From contig CAYOWC010000004.1 of NCBI GenBank assembly GCA_964407525.1, forward strand, positions 1-61,250: a stretch of 61,250 nt of DNA. Direction: 5' to 3'. Positions 1 to 9,127 of this stretch are shown piece after piece. Position 1 is the stretch's first letter. Each line of letters starts with the position of its first letter. The notes below the pieces were generated by a model. It was not told where the DNA came from, did no database searches, and worked only from the letters and a program-made list of their open reading frames with translations. The translations under genes were made by a program, and so were the position numbers. This DNA comes from DUZB01 sp964407525. Lineage in GTDB: Bacteria > Desulfobacterota > DSM-4660 > Desulfatiglandales > Desulfatiglandaceae.

Positions 1-20
1 TTGCGGCTTCGCCGCCTTAG
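1..20 (+). repeat. R3 repeat, 3' end only (cut by window edge)
   Basis: These 20 bases match the last 20 bases of the R3 copies ending at 37327 and 54660, allowing one or two differences. The rest of this copy lies outside the window. It sits directly upstream of the yicC-like gene, so R3 borders an operon here as elsewhere. Confidence 0.6.
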
Positions 21-35
21 AGAGGATAAATCAGA

Positions 36-917
36 TTGATCAAAAGCATGACCGCCTATGGGAGAGGGGAATATCAAAGTGAAAACAGAAGCTATATCTT
101 CGAAATCAAATCCGTAAACAACCGGCATAAAGATATTCAACTGAGGACCCCCAGGAATCTTCAACCCCTTGAAGAAAGTCTCCGGCCCATCATATCTTCA
201 GGAATCGGCAGAGGAAGGGTGGAAGTAACCGTCCAGATGGAAAAAGGAGAAAACAGCCTGCCCTATGAACTGGAAATCAATAAACCCCTGGTGGATGCCT
301 ATATCGGAATTTTCCAGGAGTTGGCGGATCGTTCCGGATTTAAAAAAGATGTGGGCATAAGCACCCTTATCGGCATGAGAGACATTATTCAAACCAAAAC
401 CGAAGAAGCCGATCTTGATAAAATCAAACCGGGACTGCTACAAGCTCTCCAGCAAGGCCTCGATTCCCTGACGGAAATGAAACTGAGAGAGGGTCGGGAA
501 ATCGAAAAGGATTTCATCAAGAGGATATCCCTTCTCGAAGGGTATCTCGACACCATTCACAAACGCGCTCCAGTTCTGGTTCAGGAATACAGAAAACGTT
601 TGAACGAAAATGTGCAGAACATGCTCCAGGATCTGGAAGTGGATGAAGAACGGATAGCGAGGGAAACAGCCCTGTTTGCGGACAGATCGGACATCACGGA
701 GGAAATCGTCAGGGCCAAAAGCCATTTCAAACAGTTCAGAAATTACCTTACCGACGATGACGCTGTTGGAAGAAGGCTCGATTTTCTTGTTCAGGAAATC
801 AACCGGGAGATTAACACCCTCAGTGTCAAATCATCTGACGCGGAAATCTCCCGTATCGTGGTGGAGATGAAATCGGAACTGGAAAAGATAAGAGAACAGG
901 CGCAAAACGTGGAATAG
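36..917 (+). CDS. yicC: YicC family endoribonuclease-like protein
   Basis: A 293-residue protein of the usual YicC length. It opens with the family signature MIKSMTAYGRGE, and the C-terminal DUF1732-type half contains RLDFLVQEINREINTL and ends KSELEKIREQAQNVE. YicC proteins have been linked to RNA turnover and stationary-phase growth, with reported endoribonuclease activity. I chose the TTG start at 36 because an AGAGAGGA ribosome-binding sequence sits at 20-27 and the family begins MI(R/K)SMT. It is followed at once by the remA-like and gmk genes, an arrangement conserved in many bacteria, which supports co-transcription. Confidence 0.93.
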   Translation: MIKSMTAYGRGEYQSENRSYIFEIKSVNNRHKDIQLRTPRNLQPLEESLRPIISSGIGRGRVEVTVQMEKGENSLPYELEINKPLVDAYIGIFQELADRSGFKKDVGISTLIGMRDIIQTKTEEADLDKIKPGLLQALQQGLDSLTEMKLREGREIEKDFIKRISLLEGYLDTIHKRAPVLVQEYRKRLNENVQNMLQDLEVDEERIARETALFADRSDITEEIVRAKSHFKQFRNYLTDDDAVGRRLDFLVQEINREINTLSVKSSDAEISRIVVEMKSELEKIREQAQNVE

Positions 918-925
918 GAGGTTTT

Positions 926-1198
926 ATGAGTCCCACACTTGTTAACATCGGTTTTGGAAACTCCGTTGTATCGAAACGGATCATCGCCATTATTTCACCA
1001 GGCGCAGCCCCCATAAGACGTCTTCGCGATGAAGCCCGGGATGATAAACGTCTCATCGATGCAACCCAGGGCAGGCGAACACGATCCGTACTGATCACCG
1101 ACAGCAATCATGTGATCCTTTCGTCCGTTCAATCGGAAACCCTCGCCCAACGTTTTACTCCGGGGGGCAAGCTGGATATTCAAGACATTGATGGGTAA
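926..1198 (+). CDS. remA: RemA-like (DUF370) regulatory protein
   Basis: A small 90-residue protein of the DUF370/RemA family. The core ISPGAAPIRRLRDEARD followed by LIDATQGRRTRSVLI is characteristic. RemA of Bacillus is a DNA-binding activator of biofilm matrix genes; the role in anaerobic Deltaproteobacteria is not established. An AGGAGG sequence lies just before the ATG. The gene is 8 bp after yicC and 3 bp before gmk, so the three are almost certainly one operon. The final dozen residues are not part of the conserved domain. Confidence 0.9.
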   Translation: MSPTLVNIGFGNSVVSKRIIAIISPGAAPIRRLRDEARDDKRLIDATQGRRTRSVLITDSNHVILSSVQSETLAQRFTPGGKLDIQDIDG

Positions 1199-1201
1199 AA
1201 A

Positions 1202-1813
1202 ATGAAAGGACAGCTTTTTGTCATTTCCGCCCCTTCAGGAGCAGGAAAAACAACCATTGTTGAAGCCTTAAAACGAAGGTTCAAAGACCTTGCCTACTCC
1301 ATCTCCCATACCACCCGTTTGCCAAGAAAAGGCGAAGTTGACGGCAAAGATTATCACTTCGTAACCAGAATAACCTTTGAGAAGATGATTGAAGGACAGC
1401 AATTCGTGGAATGGGCAGAGGTTTACGGGAACCTTTACGGGACCGGTTTTTCAACCCTTGAAGAGAAACTCTCGTCCGGTTCGGACGTTCTTCTGGATCT
1501 GGATATACAAGGGGGAAAAAACATCCGGGATAGGTTCAAAAACAGTGTACTCATTTTCCTCCTGCCCCCTTCGCTGGATATTCTTGAAAACAGGCTCAAA
1601 AAAAGGGCTACGGACAGTGAGGAGGTGATAGAAAGGAGATTGGGGGAAGCCACCTCCGACATCAGAAACTGTTCATGGTACGATTATCTGATCATCAATG
1701 ACGACCTTGAAACAGCAATCAAAGAAACGTTGTCTGTAATCCTGTCGGAACGTTGCCGCACGGAACGCCGGCTTCCTGACATTCGAAGTCGCTTCCATCA
1801 AATCCGTTTGTAG
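1202..1813 (+). CDS. gmk: Guanylate kinase
   Basis: Cytoplasmic enzyme that phosphorylates GMP (or dGMP) to GDP with ATP, an essential step of purine salvage and (p)ppGpp supply. The 203-residue length is normal. The P-loop SAPSGAGKTT is at residues 9-18, and the GMP-binding segment TRLPRKGEVDGKDYHF follows. The RRLGEA lid-type motif is near residue 145. It is the third gene of the yicC-remA-gmk operon. Its 3' end overlaps the 3' end of the convergent decarboxylase gene by 16 bp, leaving no room for a separate terminator. Confidence 0.97.
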   Translation: MKGQLFVISAPSGAGKTTIVEALKRRFKDLAYSISHTTRLPRKGEVDGKDYHFVTRITFEKMIEGQQFVEWAEVYGNLYGTGFSTLEEKLSSGSDVLLDLDIQGGKNIRDRFKNSVLIFLLPPSLDILENRLKKRATDSEEVIERRLGEATSDIRNCSWYDYLIINDDLETAIKETLSVILSERCRTERRLPDIRSRFHQIRL

Positions 1814-3477
1814 ACCGGCTCAAATTCCTGCCACAATTCCAGACCTATTCGATTCTGGGTATGTACGATCTCGGTGAGGATCTCTTCATCAATAAGAGGG
1901 TTTACCAGAACAGCCCTCAAAACTACTACATTTAAAGGACGGTAGCGTGTAGATTCCAGAGTCGTTCTGGAAACGAAAGTCGTATCATCCCTTCGCAATG
2001 CCTTGTGCAGTTTTATGTTCAGACCGTTGATGAGAAGGTTTATTTTCCTGATTTTGTGCGCAAATACTTTGGAGCTTTCCTTGTCTTTTGCAGAACGGAA
2101 CTTTTCGGATAAATTGGAAATAGAACCTCTGACCTCTTCAGGTATAAAACGATAGGTAACGATAAAAAGTTCCGGATCATTCAAGGTCTCAAAATTGCCG
2201 CACCTGTCAACAATGCTTACCAGGGTATCTGTGGACTTGCGGGCCTCCCTGAGAAGAAGCCCGTATCCTTCCCTGCCAATGATTTTCAGCGCGGCCCACG
2301 GCTTCAGACATGCAAAAGAACGGGACCCTTCGATGGTGAAACGACCCGTGTCGACCGAATTTTTCCTGATGATGTATTTGGAAGAGTGTTTAATAAAATG
2401 AAGATCTTTTTCGTTTCGGAAAACAATAATACCCATGCTCATAGGACAGAAAAGGAGTTTGTGGGCATCAATAGAAACAGAATCAGCCATTTCAATTCCT
2501 CGAAAAAGGCTCCTGTACTCATCCACCAGAAGCGCAGGCCCGCCCCAACAGGCATCTACGTGAAAATGGGCGCCTGTTTTACGGGCAATCTTTCCCAGTT
2601 CATGGAGGTCGTCCACGTTTCCTGTTTCCGTATTGCCTGCGATTCCCACAATGGCCATGATCTTGGTTCTATCGGCACCTGGTCTGGCGAGACTGCTTAT
2701 CTTTCTGCGAAGCTTGTCAATATCTATCCGGTTCTTCTCATCAACCGGAATGATCAGGACGTTTTCTTCCCCGATCCCTAACATATTTGCTGTTTTTTTA
2801 ATGGAATAATGCCCTCTCGCTGATACCAGAATCACGCACCGTTCATATCCGTAATGTTTGAGGGCCGGCCCCATTCCGGATATTCGAAGGCCTGGAAAAT
2901 CCCTGTCAGGAGGAAAAGCTTTTTCTCTCGCCACAAGAAATGCCGTCATGTTCGCAAGCGTACCGTCTGAAGTAACGTTGCCAAGAGCAACTTTAGGATT
3001 CTGTATGTGCTTGATATAGAACTTCTCGTTCCTATCGAAAACCAGGCGGTGCAGCCACGCTAGCAATTCTCTTTCCACAAAACTGGATGCCTTCGCCGTC
3101 TCAATTTTCACCTGGTTCTGGTTCAAGGCAGCAATAACCATCTCAAGGAGGATCATAAAATAGGGTGTAGCACTGATCATGTGGCCGATATAGTAAGGAT
3201 TTCCGACTTTCACCGAATGGGCGACAACCTTTGTCTTTATCTCTGCCAGGACATCTTTTATGAGCAATGGTTCATCGGGAACGGATATTCGATCAAAGAT
3301 GGCGCTGAGTTCAGGCAGCGAGATGCTGCTGTGAATTCCTCCTTTTTCCTGAAAAAAGCGGTGTATCATCTGAAGGAGTTCATGCCCGAACTCGATGAAT
3401 TTGTCCGGGGAATCAGGCATGATAAAAAGCTTTTTGAGGTATTCTAAATTGGATTTAATTTTGACGGGATCATTCAT
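1798..3477 (-). CDS. PLP-dependent group II decarboxylase, PanP-like
   Basis: A 559-residue pyridoxal-phosphate decarboxylase. The cofactor lysine is in SIDAHKLLF (Lys340 from this start) and the conserved HVDACWGG is at about residues 306-313. The N-terminal region with IGHMISATPYF and ALNQNQVKIETAKA resembles the PanP type of aspartate 1-decarboxylase, which makes beta-alanine for pantothenate when PanD is absent. A glutamate decarboxylase-like specificity is also possible. Neither candidate start has a good Shine-Dalgarno; a GTG at 3510 would add 11 residues. It is on the minus strand, convergent with gmk. Confidence 0.8.
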   Translation of the reverse strand: MNDPVKIKSNLEYLKKLFIMPDSPDKFIEFGHELLQMIHRFFQEKGGIHSSISLPELSAIFDRISVPDEPLLIKDVLAEIKTKVVAHSVKVGNPYYIGHMISATPYFMILLEMVIAALNQNQVKIETAKASSFVERELLAWLHRLVFDRNEKFYIKHIQNPKVALGNVTSDGTLANMTAFLVAREKAFPPDRDFPGLRISGMGPALKHYGYERCVILVSARGHYSIKKTANMLGIGEENVLIIPVDEKNRIDIDKLRRKISSLARPGADRTKIMAIVGIAGNTETGNVDDLHELGKIARKTGAHFHVDACWGGPALLVDEYRSLFRGIEMADSVSIDAHKLLFCPMSMGIIVFRNEKDLHFIKHSSKYIIRKNSVDTGRFTIEGSRSFACLKPWAALKIIGREGYGLLLREARKSTDTLVSIVDRCGNFETLNDPELFIVTYRFIPEEVRGSISNLSEKFRSAKDKESSKVFAHKIRKINLLINGLNIKLHKALRRDDTTFVSRTTLESTRYRPLNVVVLRAVLVNPLIDEEILTEIVHTQNRIGLELWQEFEPVYKRI

Positions 3478-3672
3478 GGGATTTTGTTTGAGAATAAAGT
3501 ATAGAGCCACATTTCGTCGGGCGTCCAGTTAATAAGAAGGCACAACTTATCCTCATTCAGGGAGGATAACAGACCATGAGGAAACAGGCCTTGATATAAT
3601 GATTTATTCCAATAAAAGTCAAGGGGTTTAGGCCCGCAATCAGGATTCGGTATCTTGGCAACACTTTCATGG

Positions 3673-6600
3673 CTACATATCAACTTTCAAAGAGATGTTG
3701 AATTTTCCCGCCAGAACCTTTAGAGAAGTCAGGGCCTCTTCGTAATTGAACTCGCCGATACTCTTTTCAAGAGGTTTAATCAGTTCTTCAAAAGGGCTTT
3801 CGGAAACCTGGATTTTCAGCTCTTCTAACGCCTGATCAGCATCCAGACTGAACTCCCGTAAACACGTTTCAAGCTCCAGGAACCTACGGGAAATAAGATC
3901 CATATCTCCTTCCATGCTCTCCAAGAATTGCACGGGTTCAATCTGCTCTGTCTGCTCTGTCTGCTCTGTCTGCTCTGTCTGCTCTGTCTGCTCTGTCTGC
4001 TCTGTNNNNNNNNNNNNNNNNNNNNNNNNNNNNNNNNNNNNNNNNNNNNNNNNNNNNNNNNNNNNNNNNNNNNNNNNNNNNNNNNNNNNNNNNNNNNNNN
4101 NNNNNTCTGCTCTGTCTGCTCTGTCTGCTCTGTCTGCTCTGTCTGCTCTGTCTGCTCTGTCTGCTCAAGACGATCAATCGACTGGAACACTGTGTCAAGA
4201 TCTAATTGAAAAGGAATCAGGCAGGAATCTATCTCCGATCTATCTCCAGTCTTGACTGCCTCCTCCAGATGCGCAGCAGACTGATGCAGGTTTACGGCAG
4301 CCAGATTGCCGGCAACACCTTTGATATTATGGATCGTAAACCGCACCTCTTCCATTTCTCCTTGCTTCAGGCTTTTGCCGATTTCCACAACCGCATCTTG
4401 AAAACCCGTCCTGAAATCCTGAAGAAGCTCCAGATACAATTCTCGGTTTTGAAGAACCCTGGTAATACCCTCCGCAAGATTCAGTCCCGGCAGCTCATCA
4501 GGCCACGGTTTTTCCTGAGTAGGGGCCTCCTCAATGGAATCCTCCGCCCTTTTGGTTTCTCTCTTTCCAAATTCGATCTCTTTTTTTAGATCAGGGATAA
4601 AATCGCTTGCATTTTCCTTCGGTTCTATCCATTTCACCAGGACAGCAAAAAGTTTTTCAGGATCAACAGGCTTTGAAACATGGTCATTCATACCAACCTC
4701 TTGTTCCTTCTCCCCTCCACTGTCAGGGGTTTGCGCAGACATGGAAACGATCGGAAGGTTTTGAAACCGTTCGTCCTTTCTTAATATGGAAGTAGCCTCC
4801 AGACCATCCATGACAGGCATATAAATATCCATCAGAACAAGATCAAATGGCGTCTCCCCCGCAAGCTGTACAGCTTCTTTTCCATTAGAAGCCACTGTGA
4901 TATCCAGACCGGCCTGTTCCAGCAACTCTCGCGCGACCTGTTGATTAATCACATTGTCTTCCGCCAAAAGAATTTTTGCGCCTCTTATCCTGGAAATTTT
5001 CAAGGTCAGTTCAGATCCCCGATCTTCCCCCTCGGTTTCCCACTCCTCCTCTCTTCCAAAGACCGTCAAGATCAGCTGAAAGAGTTTTGAAAGGGTGAAA
5101 GGTTCCTGTAAAAAGGCATCCATCCCGGTCTTCCAGAAAGCAGGAATATGATCTTCCATTCCCTGTCTTTCAACCATCACAATTTTTGGCGTAGAACCTC
5201 CACTTACCAAATCTACCATGGCTTCAGGTCTTTCAAAATCCGGAGAAGAAATCATATTCCAATCCAGAAAAATCAGATCAAAACCGGAAGATGGCTCTGC
5301 TTGAATTTTGTCGAATTGCAACTGCGCCTCTCCCTTGGTGCCGGCCGTGAATACCTCAAAGCCAAACGACGTCAGGGAATCTCTCATGCTCTTTGCTGCA
5401 GTAGCCCTGTTTCCTAACAGTAGAACCTTCCCCCCCGTCAACGGTTCACCCAGTCGCAATTTCGACGAGACCCCGGGTGCCTCCAGACCAAATTCCGCAG
5501 TAAAAAAGAACGTACTTCCCTCGCCTTCAACGCTCTCGATCCAAATCTTCCCCCCCATCATGGACACAAGCTGCTTACTGATACTCAAACCAAGCCCCGT
5601 CCCTCCATATCGCCGGGTAGTCCCCCCATCTGCCTGCGTGAAAGGCTGAAAAAGTTTGTCGGCTTGCTCCTGACTGAGTCCAATACCGGTATCTCGAACC
5701 GAAAATTCAACAATGGCCGTGCTTTCCTCCTTTTGACGCATTTTCAGTGCCACTACAATCTCGCCCTGTTCCGTGAATTTGACTGCATTGCCTGCAAGAT
5801 TTGTCAAAACCTGCCCCAATCGAAGGGGATCTCCAACAAGATCGTTCGGCACATTGGGGTCCATTGCGTACAGAAAGTCCAATCCTTTTTCAGCCGTTTT
5901 CAAACTAATCAAACTGGAGAGGTTATTCAGAACATCGTCTAGGGAGAAAGGGATTTTTTCCATAGTCAATCTCTGGGCTTCAATCTTGGAATAATCGAGA
6001 ATATCATTGATAAGCCCAAGAAGCATTTTACCGGCACCTTGAATTTTATTCAAATAATCTAGTTGTTTAGGAGACATATCGGTTTGAAGGGCAAGATAAC
6101 TCAGTCCGATGATCGCATTCATGGGAGTTCGAATTTCATGGCTCATATTGGCTAAGAATTCACTTTTGAAGCGGCTGATCTCTTCGGCCTTCATCCTGGC
6201 AAGTTTCAGATCTCTCCCTCTCGTTAACGCCCTTTTGAGATTGACAGTAATCAGAAGAACAAAACAGGCCGCCAGATTCATAACGGGCAAGAGGGGGGAG
6301 ACAAAAACCCCAAGGGCCTGAAAACACCACACAGTACCGCTCAAAAGCCCTATGGCCAGGAAGATGAGGGCCAGAGAGCCCAGAACAGGTCGATTAAAAA
6401 TCAACAAAAAGGAGGCCATCAATCCCCCAAGAAACACCAACAGAAGCTGGACCCCGGGTGCCCAGCCCGGTCGAGAAATAAATTCCCCGTGCAGGATATT
6501 GTCTGCAATGGTCGCCTGAATCTCCACTCCAGGCATATAGGACCCAATGGGCGTGGTATGCATGTCCCCAATTCCAACGGCTTTGGTTCCTACAAAAACC

Positions 6601-7529
6601 AATTTTCCTTTGAGATGTTCCCCGGAAATCCTTCCACTCAAAAGATCAGCGGCTGAAATAGTCTCAAAAGCGCCTGCGTATTTTCGATATTTGATCCATA
6701 GACATCCTGAAACATCTACAGGGATTGTCGTTTTTCCTAAGCGCAGAGAAAGAGAGCGCGAATCTGTCCCCTTCAGAGTAACCTGGCCAACTCCTGCTGC
6801 TTGCATGAGTGTCGCAAGGGCAAGGCTCGGGTATGGTTTTCCTTGGTATTTCACAAAAAGAGGGCACCGTCTCACGAGACCGTCATCATCCGTAATCGCA
6901 TTGACAAATCCGGAGTGCATAACGGTACTGTTAAGAGGCTCAATATCACACACAACCGATTCGGCAACGATGAGCTGATCAAAAGAAACAGGATCGTTCA
7001 AGGAAGAAAGAATCGCCATCTTCAACGGTGGAATCGTGCATTTTCTTGACGATGGGATTTTTTGATCAAAAAGAAAGGCATAACTCAAAACGAATGGTCC
7101 CTTGCGAAGAATTCCGGCAAGGATACGATCATTGTCTTCAAGACCTTCCGGAAGCCCTGAAATCTTTGCTTTCACCTTCAGGTCCCGCCAAAGCATCTCC
7201 TCTATGGCCCGTGGAGACATCCTGTCAGGCTCCGGAAACAAAACATCGACCCCGATACTTGCGGGTTCAAAACGCCTTATTTTCTCCAACAAAAGGGCGA
7301 TCCTGTAACGGGGCCAAGGCCACTGCCCATACTCACGAAGGCTTTTTTCATCAAATACCACAAGAACAGGAAGGGCGGCAGGAAGGGTGTTTAAAGACGA
7401 TTTCAAGAAGGTGTCATAGATTTTAAAGTCAAGAAACCGAACTATGTCCGGCTTGACCATTGCAAGTACAGCCATGACCAAGGTCAGGCAGAGGCCGGCA
7501 AGGAATCCTCTGAAACGGCGTTTTTTCAT
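3673..7529 (-). CDS. CHASE2 hybrid sensor histidine kinase with two receivers and Hpt (contains assembly gap)
   Basis: Membrane-bound multi-domain signalling protein. Visible order: N-terminal membrane helix (~8-26), extracytoplasmic CHASE2 sensor (~30-350), three membrane helices (~357-430), HisKA with phospho-acceptor His464 in NMSHEIRTP, and HATPase (~560-680, GTGLGL). Next come a weaker receiver with Asp756, a canonical receiver with Asp901 (LMDIYMPVMDG), and an Hpt domain with His1067 (HNIKGVAGN). A Glu-Gln-Thr tandem linker follows, interrupted by 100 N. Reading past the gap in the repeat's own frame gives IEPVQFLESMEG and a ~75-residue helical tail ending at 3673, so the gene most likely ends there rather than in the shifted frame. 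It follows the OmpA-like gene by 12 bp. The signal sensed is unknown. Confidence 0.88.
3942..4166 (-). repeat. 9-bp tandem repeat (TCTGCTCTG) with internal gap
   Basis: About seven units of TCTGCTCTG lie on each side of the N block. On the minus strand they encode Glu-Gln-Thr over and over, inside the histidine kinase, between the Hpt domain and the C-terminal tail. Unit length is three codons, so copy-number change would keep the reading frame. True copy number is unknown because the assembly broke here. Confidence 0.95.
4006..4105. other. Assembly gap (100 N)
   Basis: Exactly 100 N, the conventional placeholder for a gap of unknown size. It falls inside the 9-bp tandem repeat, so the real sequence is probably more repeat units. 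Confidence 0.98.
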
Positions 7530-7541
7530 CCGATTTCTTTC

Positions 7542-8147
7542 TTATCTAACGGTGACCTCAACCCTGCGGTTTTTCGGTTCGGCCACATTATCCCCCGTTG
7601 GAACGACAGGATTGCTTTCACCATGGGAATCTACATCCAGAAACCCGGCATCAATCCCTCTGGATACAAGGAGTTCTTTTATCAAAATGGCCCTCTTCAA
7701 AGAAAGCTTACGGTTATATTCCGCAGAACCTTTGGTATCCGTATGTCCCACCACACTGACGTCCGTAGATTTCCTTGCCTTGATGGTGCTCAGAATATCA
7801 GGGATCAACTCTTCTGATTCATCGGTCAGGCTATCCTTCCCACTTTTGAAGAATAGGGTAAAAGTCACCGGAGGGACGGGCTGCGCCTCAAGGGCCTTTC
7901 CAAATCTGTCCTTGATGCTCCCCTCATCCATTTCTCCAGGCTCAGAGGGGATCTTATCAGGAGAAGATACCTCGGTAGCGTAGTTCGGCTGAGAAACAAC
8001 TTGAGTCCCTTTCTTGGTGGTCACCGAAATTTCCCCTACACTACCATCAGGGTTAGGGAGGAGTACGAAGGTATTTTTTGGAGCACAACCGGAAATAGAG
8101 AAAAAAGCACCAAAGATAAGCAAACAGAATAGAGCGATACGTCTCAT
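7542..8147 (-). CDS. OmpA-family outer-membrane lipoprotein
   Basis: A 201-residue protein with a lipoprotein signal (MRRIALFCLL... SISGC, lipid-attachment Cys near residue 21). The C-terminal OmpA/Pal peptidoglycan-binding domain contains VVGHTDTKGSAEYN and GESNPV, ending with PKNRRVEVTVR. It should tether the outer membrane to peptidoglycan. I chose the ATG at 8147 because AGGAG precedes it and the signal peptide then starts cleanly. It sits between a FecR-like gene and the CHASE2 kinase, on the same strand. FecR-OmpA-CHASE2 groupings recur in Proteobacteria, so it may be part of an envelope-sensing unit. Confidence 0.9.
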   Translation of the reverse strand: MRRIALFCLLIFGAFFSISGCAPKNTFVLLPNPDGSVGEISVTTKKGTQVVSQPNYATEVSSPDKIPSEPGEMDEGSIKDRFGKALEAQPVPPVTFTLFFKSGKDSLTDESEELIPDILSTIKARKSTDVSVVGHTDTKGSAEYNRKLSLKRAILIKELLVSRGIDAGFLDVDSHGESNPVVPTGDNVAEPKNRRVEVTVR

Positions 8148-8228
8148 GAACTTTCTCCTGTCACTGCAGAGCCTCAAGAGTTAAATAGATAGAAGTATCC
8201 ATTGCCTGTCCGGCCCGCAAAATATGAA

Positions 8229-8669
8229 TTAATCCACGGCAACCAGGAATCTGGTTCCCCTGACGCCAAGCACCGCCAACGGCGTTTCAACCCGCACGGA
8301 TTCCGGCGAAAGTTTGGCTATCTTTCCTGAAAGAAAAGCAGCAGTTCCCTTGCTCACACTGGATACAAAAGAAAGCTTTCCGTCTGCCGGGGAATAAAGA
8401 AATTCATCAATGGCTATACGGCTATCCGGCCCCATGGAAAGGACCGTATCGTCCCGGAAAATAACGCCAACAGATCCATCCGGTCCGGTCTGAAGAATAT
8501 CTTTCTGGTAGATCTTATTCCCAGTCACAGCTTCAACAACCTGACCGGATCGTTCCACCGTCGCCGTTCCGTTGACATTATTGATGACCCCTGCAACATC
8601 CTTGTCGGTTGCACTGCAAGGCACCGCATAAAGGAAAAAAACACAGCAAAACACAAACCATCTTTTCAT
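8229..8669 (-). CDS. FecR-domain secreted protein
   Basis: A 146-residue exported protein with signal peptide MKRWFVFCCVFFLYAVPCSA. The FecR-type beta domain has VERSGQ, YQKDILQTGPDGSVGVIF and ends RVETPLAVLGVRGTRFLV. The domain is known from FecR anti-sigma regulators, but stand-alone periplasmic versions like this usually accompany CHASE2/OmpA proteins. The ATG at 8669 is preferred because an AGGG sequence precedes it and the signal peptide begins there; a longer reading from 8762 adds 31 unlikely residues. It is first of the apparent fecR-ompA-kinase unit on the minus strand. Confidence 0.85.
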   Translation of the reverse strand: MKRWFVFCCVFFLYAVPCSATDKDVAGVINNVNGTATVERSGQVVEAVTGNKIYQKDILQTGPDGSVGVIFRDDTVLSMGPDSRIAIDEFLYSPADGKLSFVSSVSKGTAAFLSGKIAKLSPESVRVETPLAVLGVRGTRFLVAVD

Positions 8670-8794
8670 AATCGCACCCTGTATGTTGAGGTTTCTGTTC
8701 GTTCCGGAAAATATTGAAAATAGCGTATTTTTAAATTTAGAGACATTTCCCAAGTGGGTCAAGTGAAATTTTCAACAAAGTTTTTCCGGCTCAT

Positions 8795-9028
8795 GTCGAA
8801 TTAACGTGATGTTTTTGTCAGTTGTCGAATAGACCATGCTCAGATTCCAGGTGTCAGGTGTCAGGTGTCAGGAAAAAACCGGGCCGCAGTCAGCATATTA
8901 AACGTAATAACCAATCATTATGCTTATTATAACCAGAAAATGGGAATCCCGCTGCGGCGGGACTGAAACCTGACACCCGAAACCTGACACCTCTGTTCAG
9001 GAAAAAGGGATTCTTCACGCTAATCCGC
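8795..9028 (+). repeat. R2 repeat element, copy 1
   Basis: About 234 bp, closely similar to the reverse complement of 46049-46276. It contains a triplicated GGTGTCA(G) stretch (8849 onward), a central palindromic AT-rich part and CCTGACACC repeats in the opposite sense. The ends read GAATTAACGTGAT and TTCACGCTAATCCGC, an imperfect terminal inverted repeat. It lies between the FecR-like gene and tctC, with no convincing coding capacity. Confidence 0.85.
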
Positions 9029-9057
9029 TGACCCAGTTTTTCCGGATCGAGAAAAGA

Positions 9058-9089
9058 AAGAAGGGAGACACAAACGCGTCTCCCTTCTT
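9058..9089 (-). terminator. Rho-independent terminator after tctC
   Basis: A perfect 12-bp stem, AAGAAGGGAGAC paired with GTCTCCCTTCTT around an 8-nt loop, 39 bp past the tctC stop. On the minus strand it is followed by TCTTTTCTC, a U-rich tract. Confidence 0.85.
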
Positions 9090-9127
9090 CGCTGAAACCA
9101 AACAGCAATAAAAATCTTCATCAGGGG

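Noticed and set aside
3474..3683. 69-codon reading on the minus strand between the kinase and decarboxylase genes
   Set aside because: It overlaps the starts and ends of both neighbours, has no ribosome-binding site and resembles no family.
3942..4166. CRISPR or minisatellite outside genes
   Set aside because: The 9-bp unit is in frame with the histidine kinase on both sides and encodes a Glu-Gln-Thr linker.
8890..9108. 72-codon reading on the minus strand
   Set aside because: It lies mostly within the R2 repeat and the tctC terminator, so it is a by-product of those sequences.
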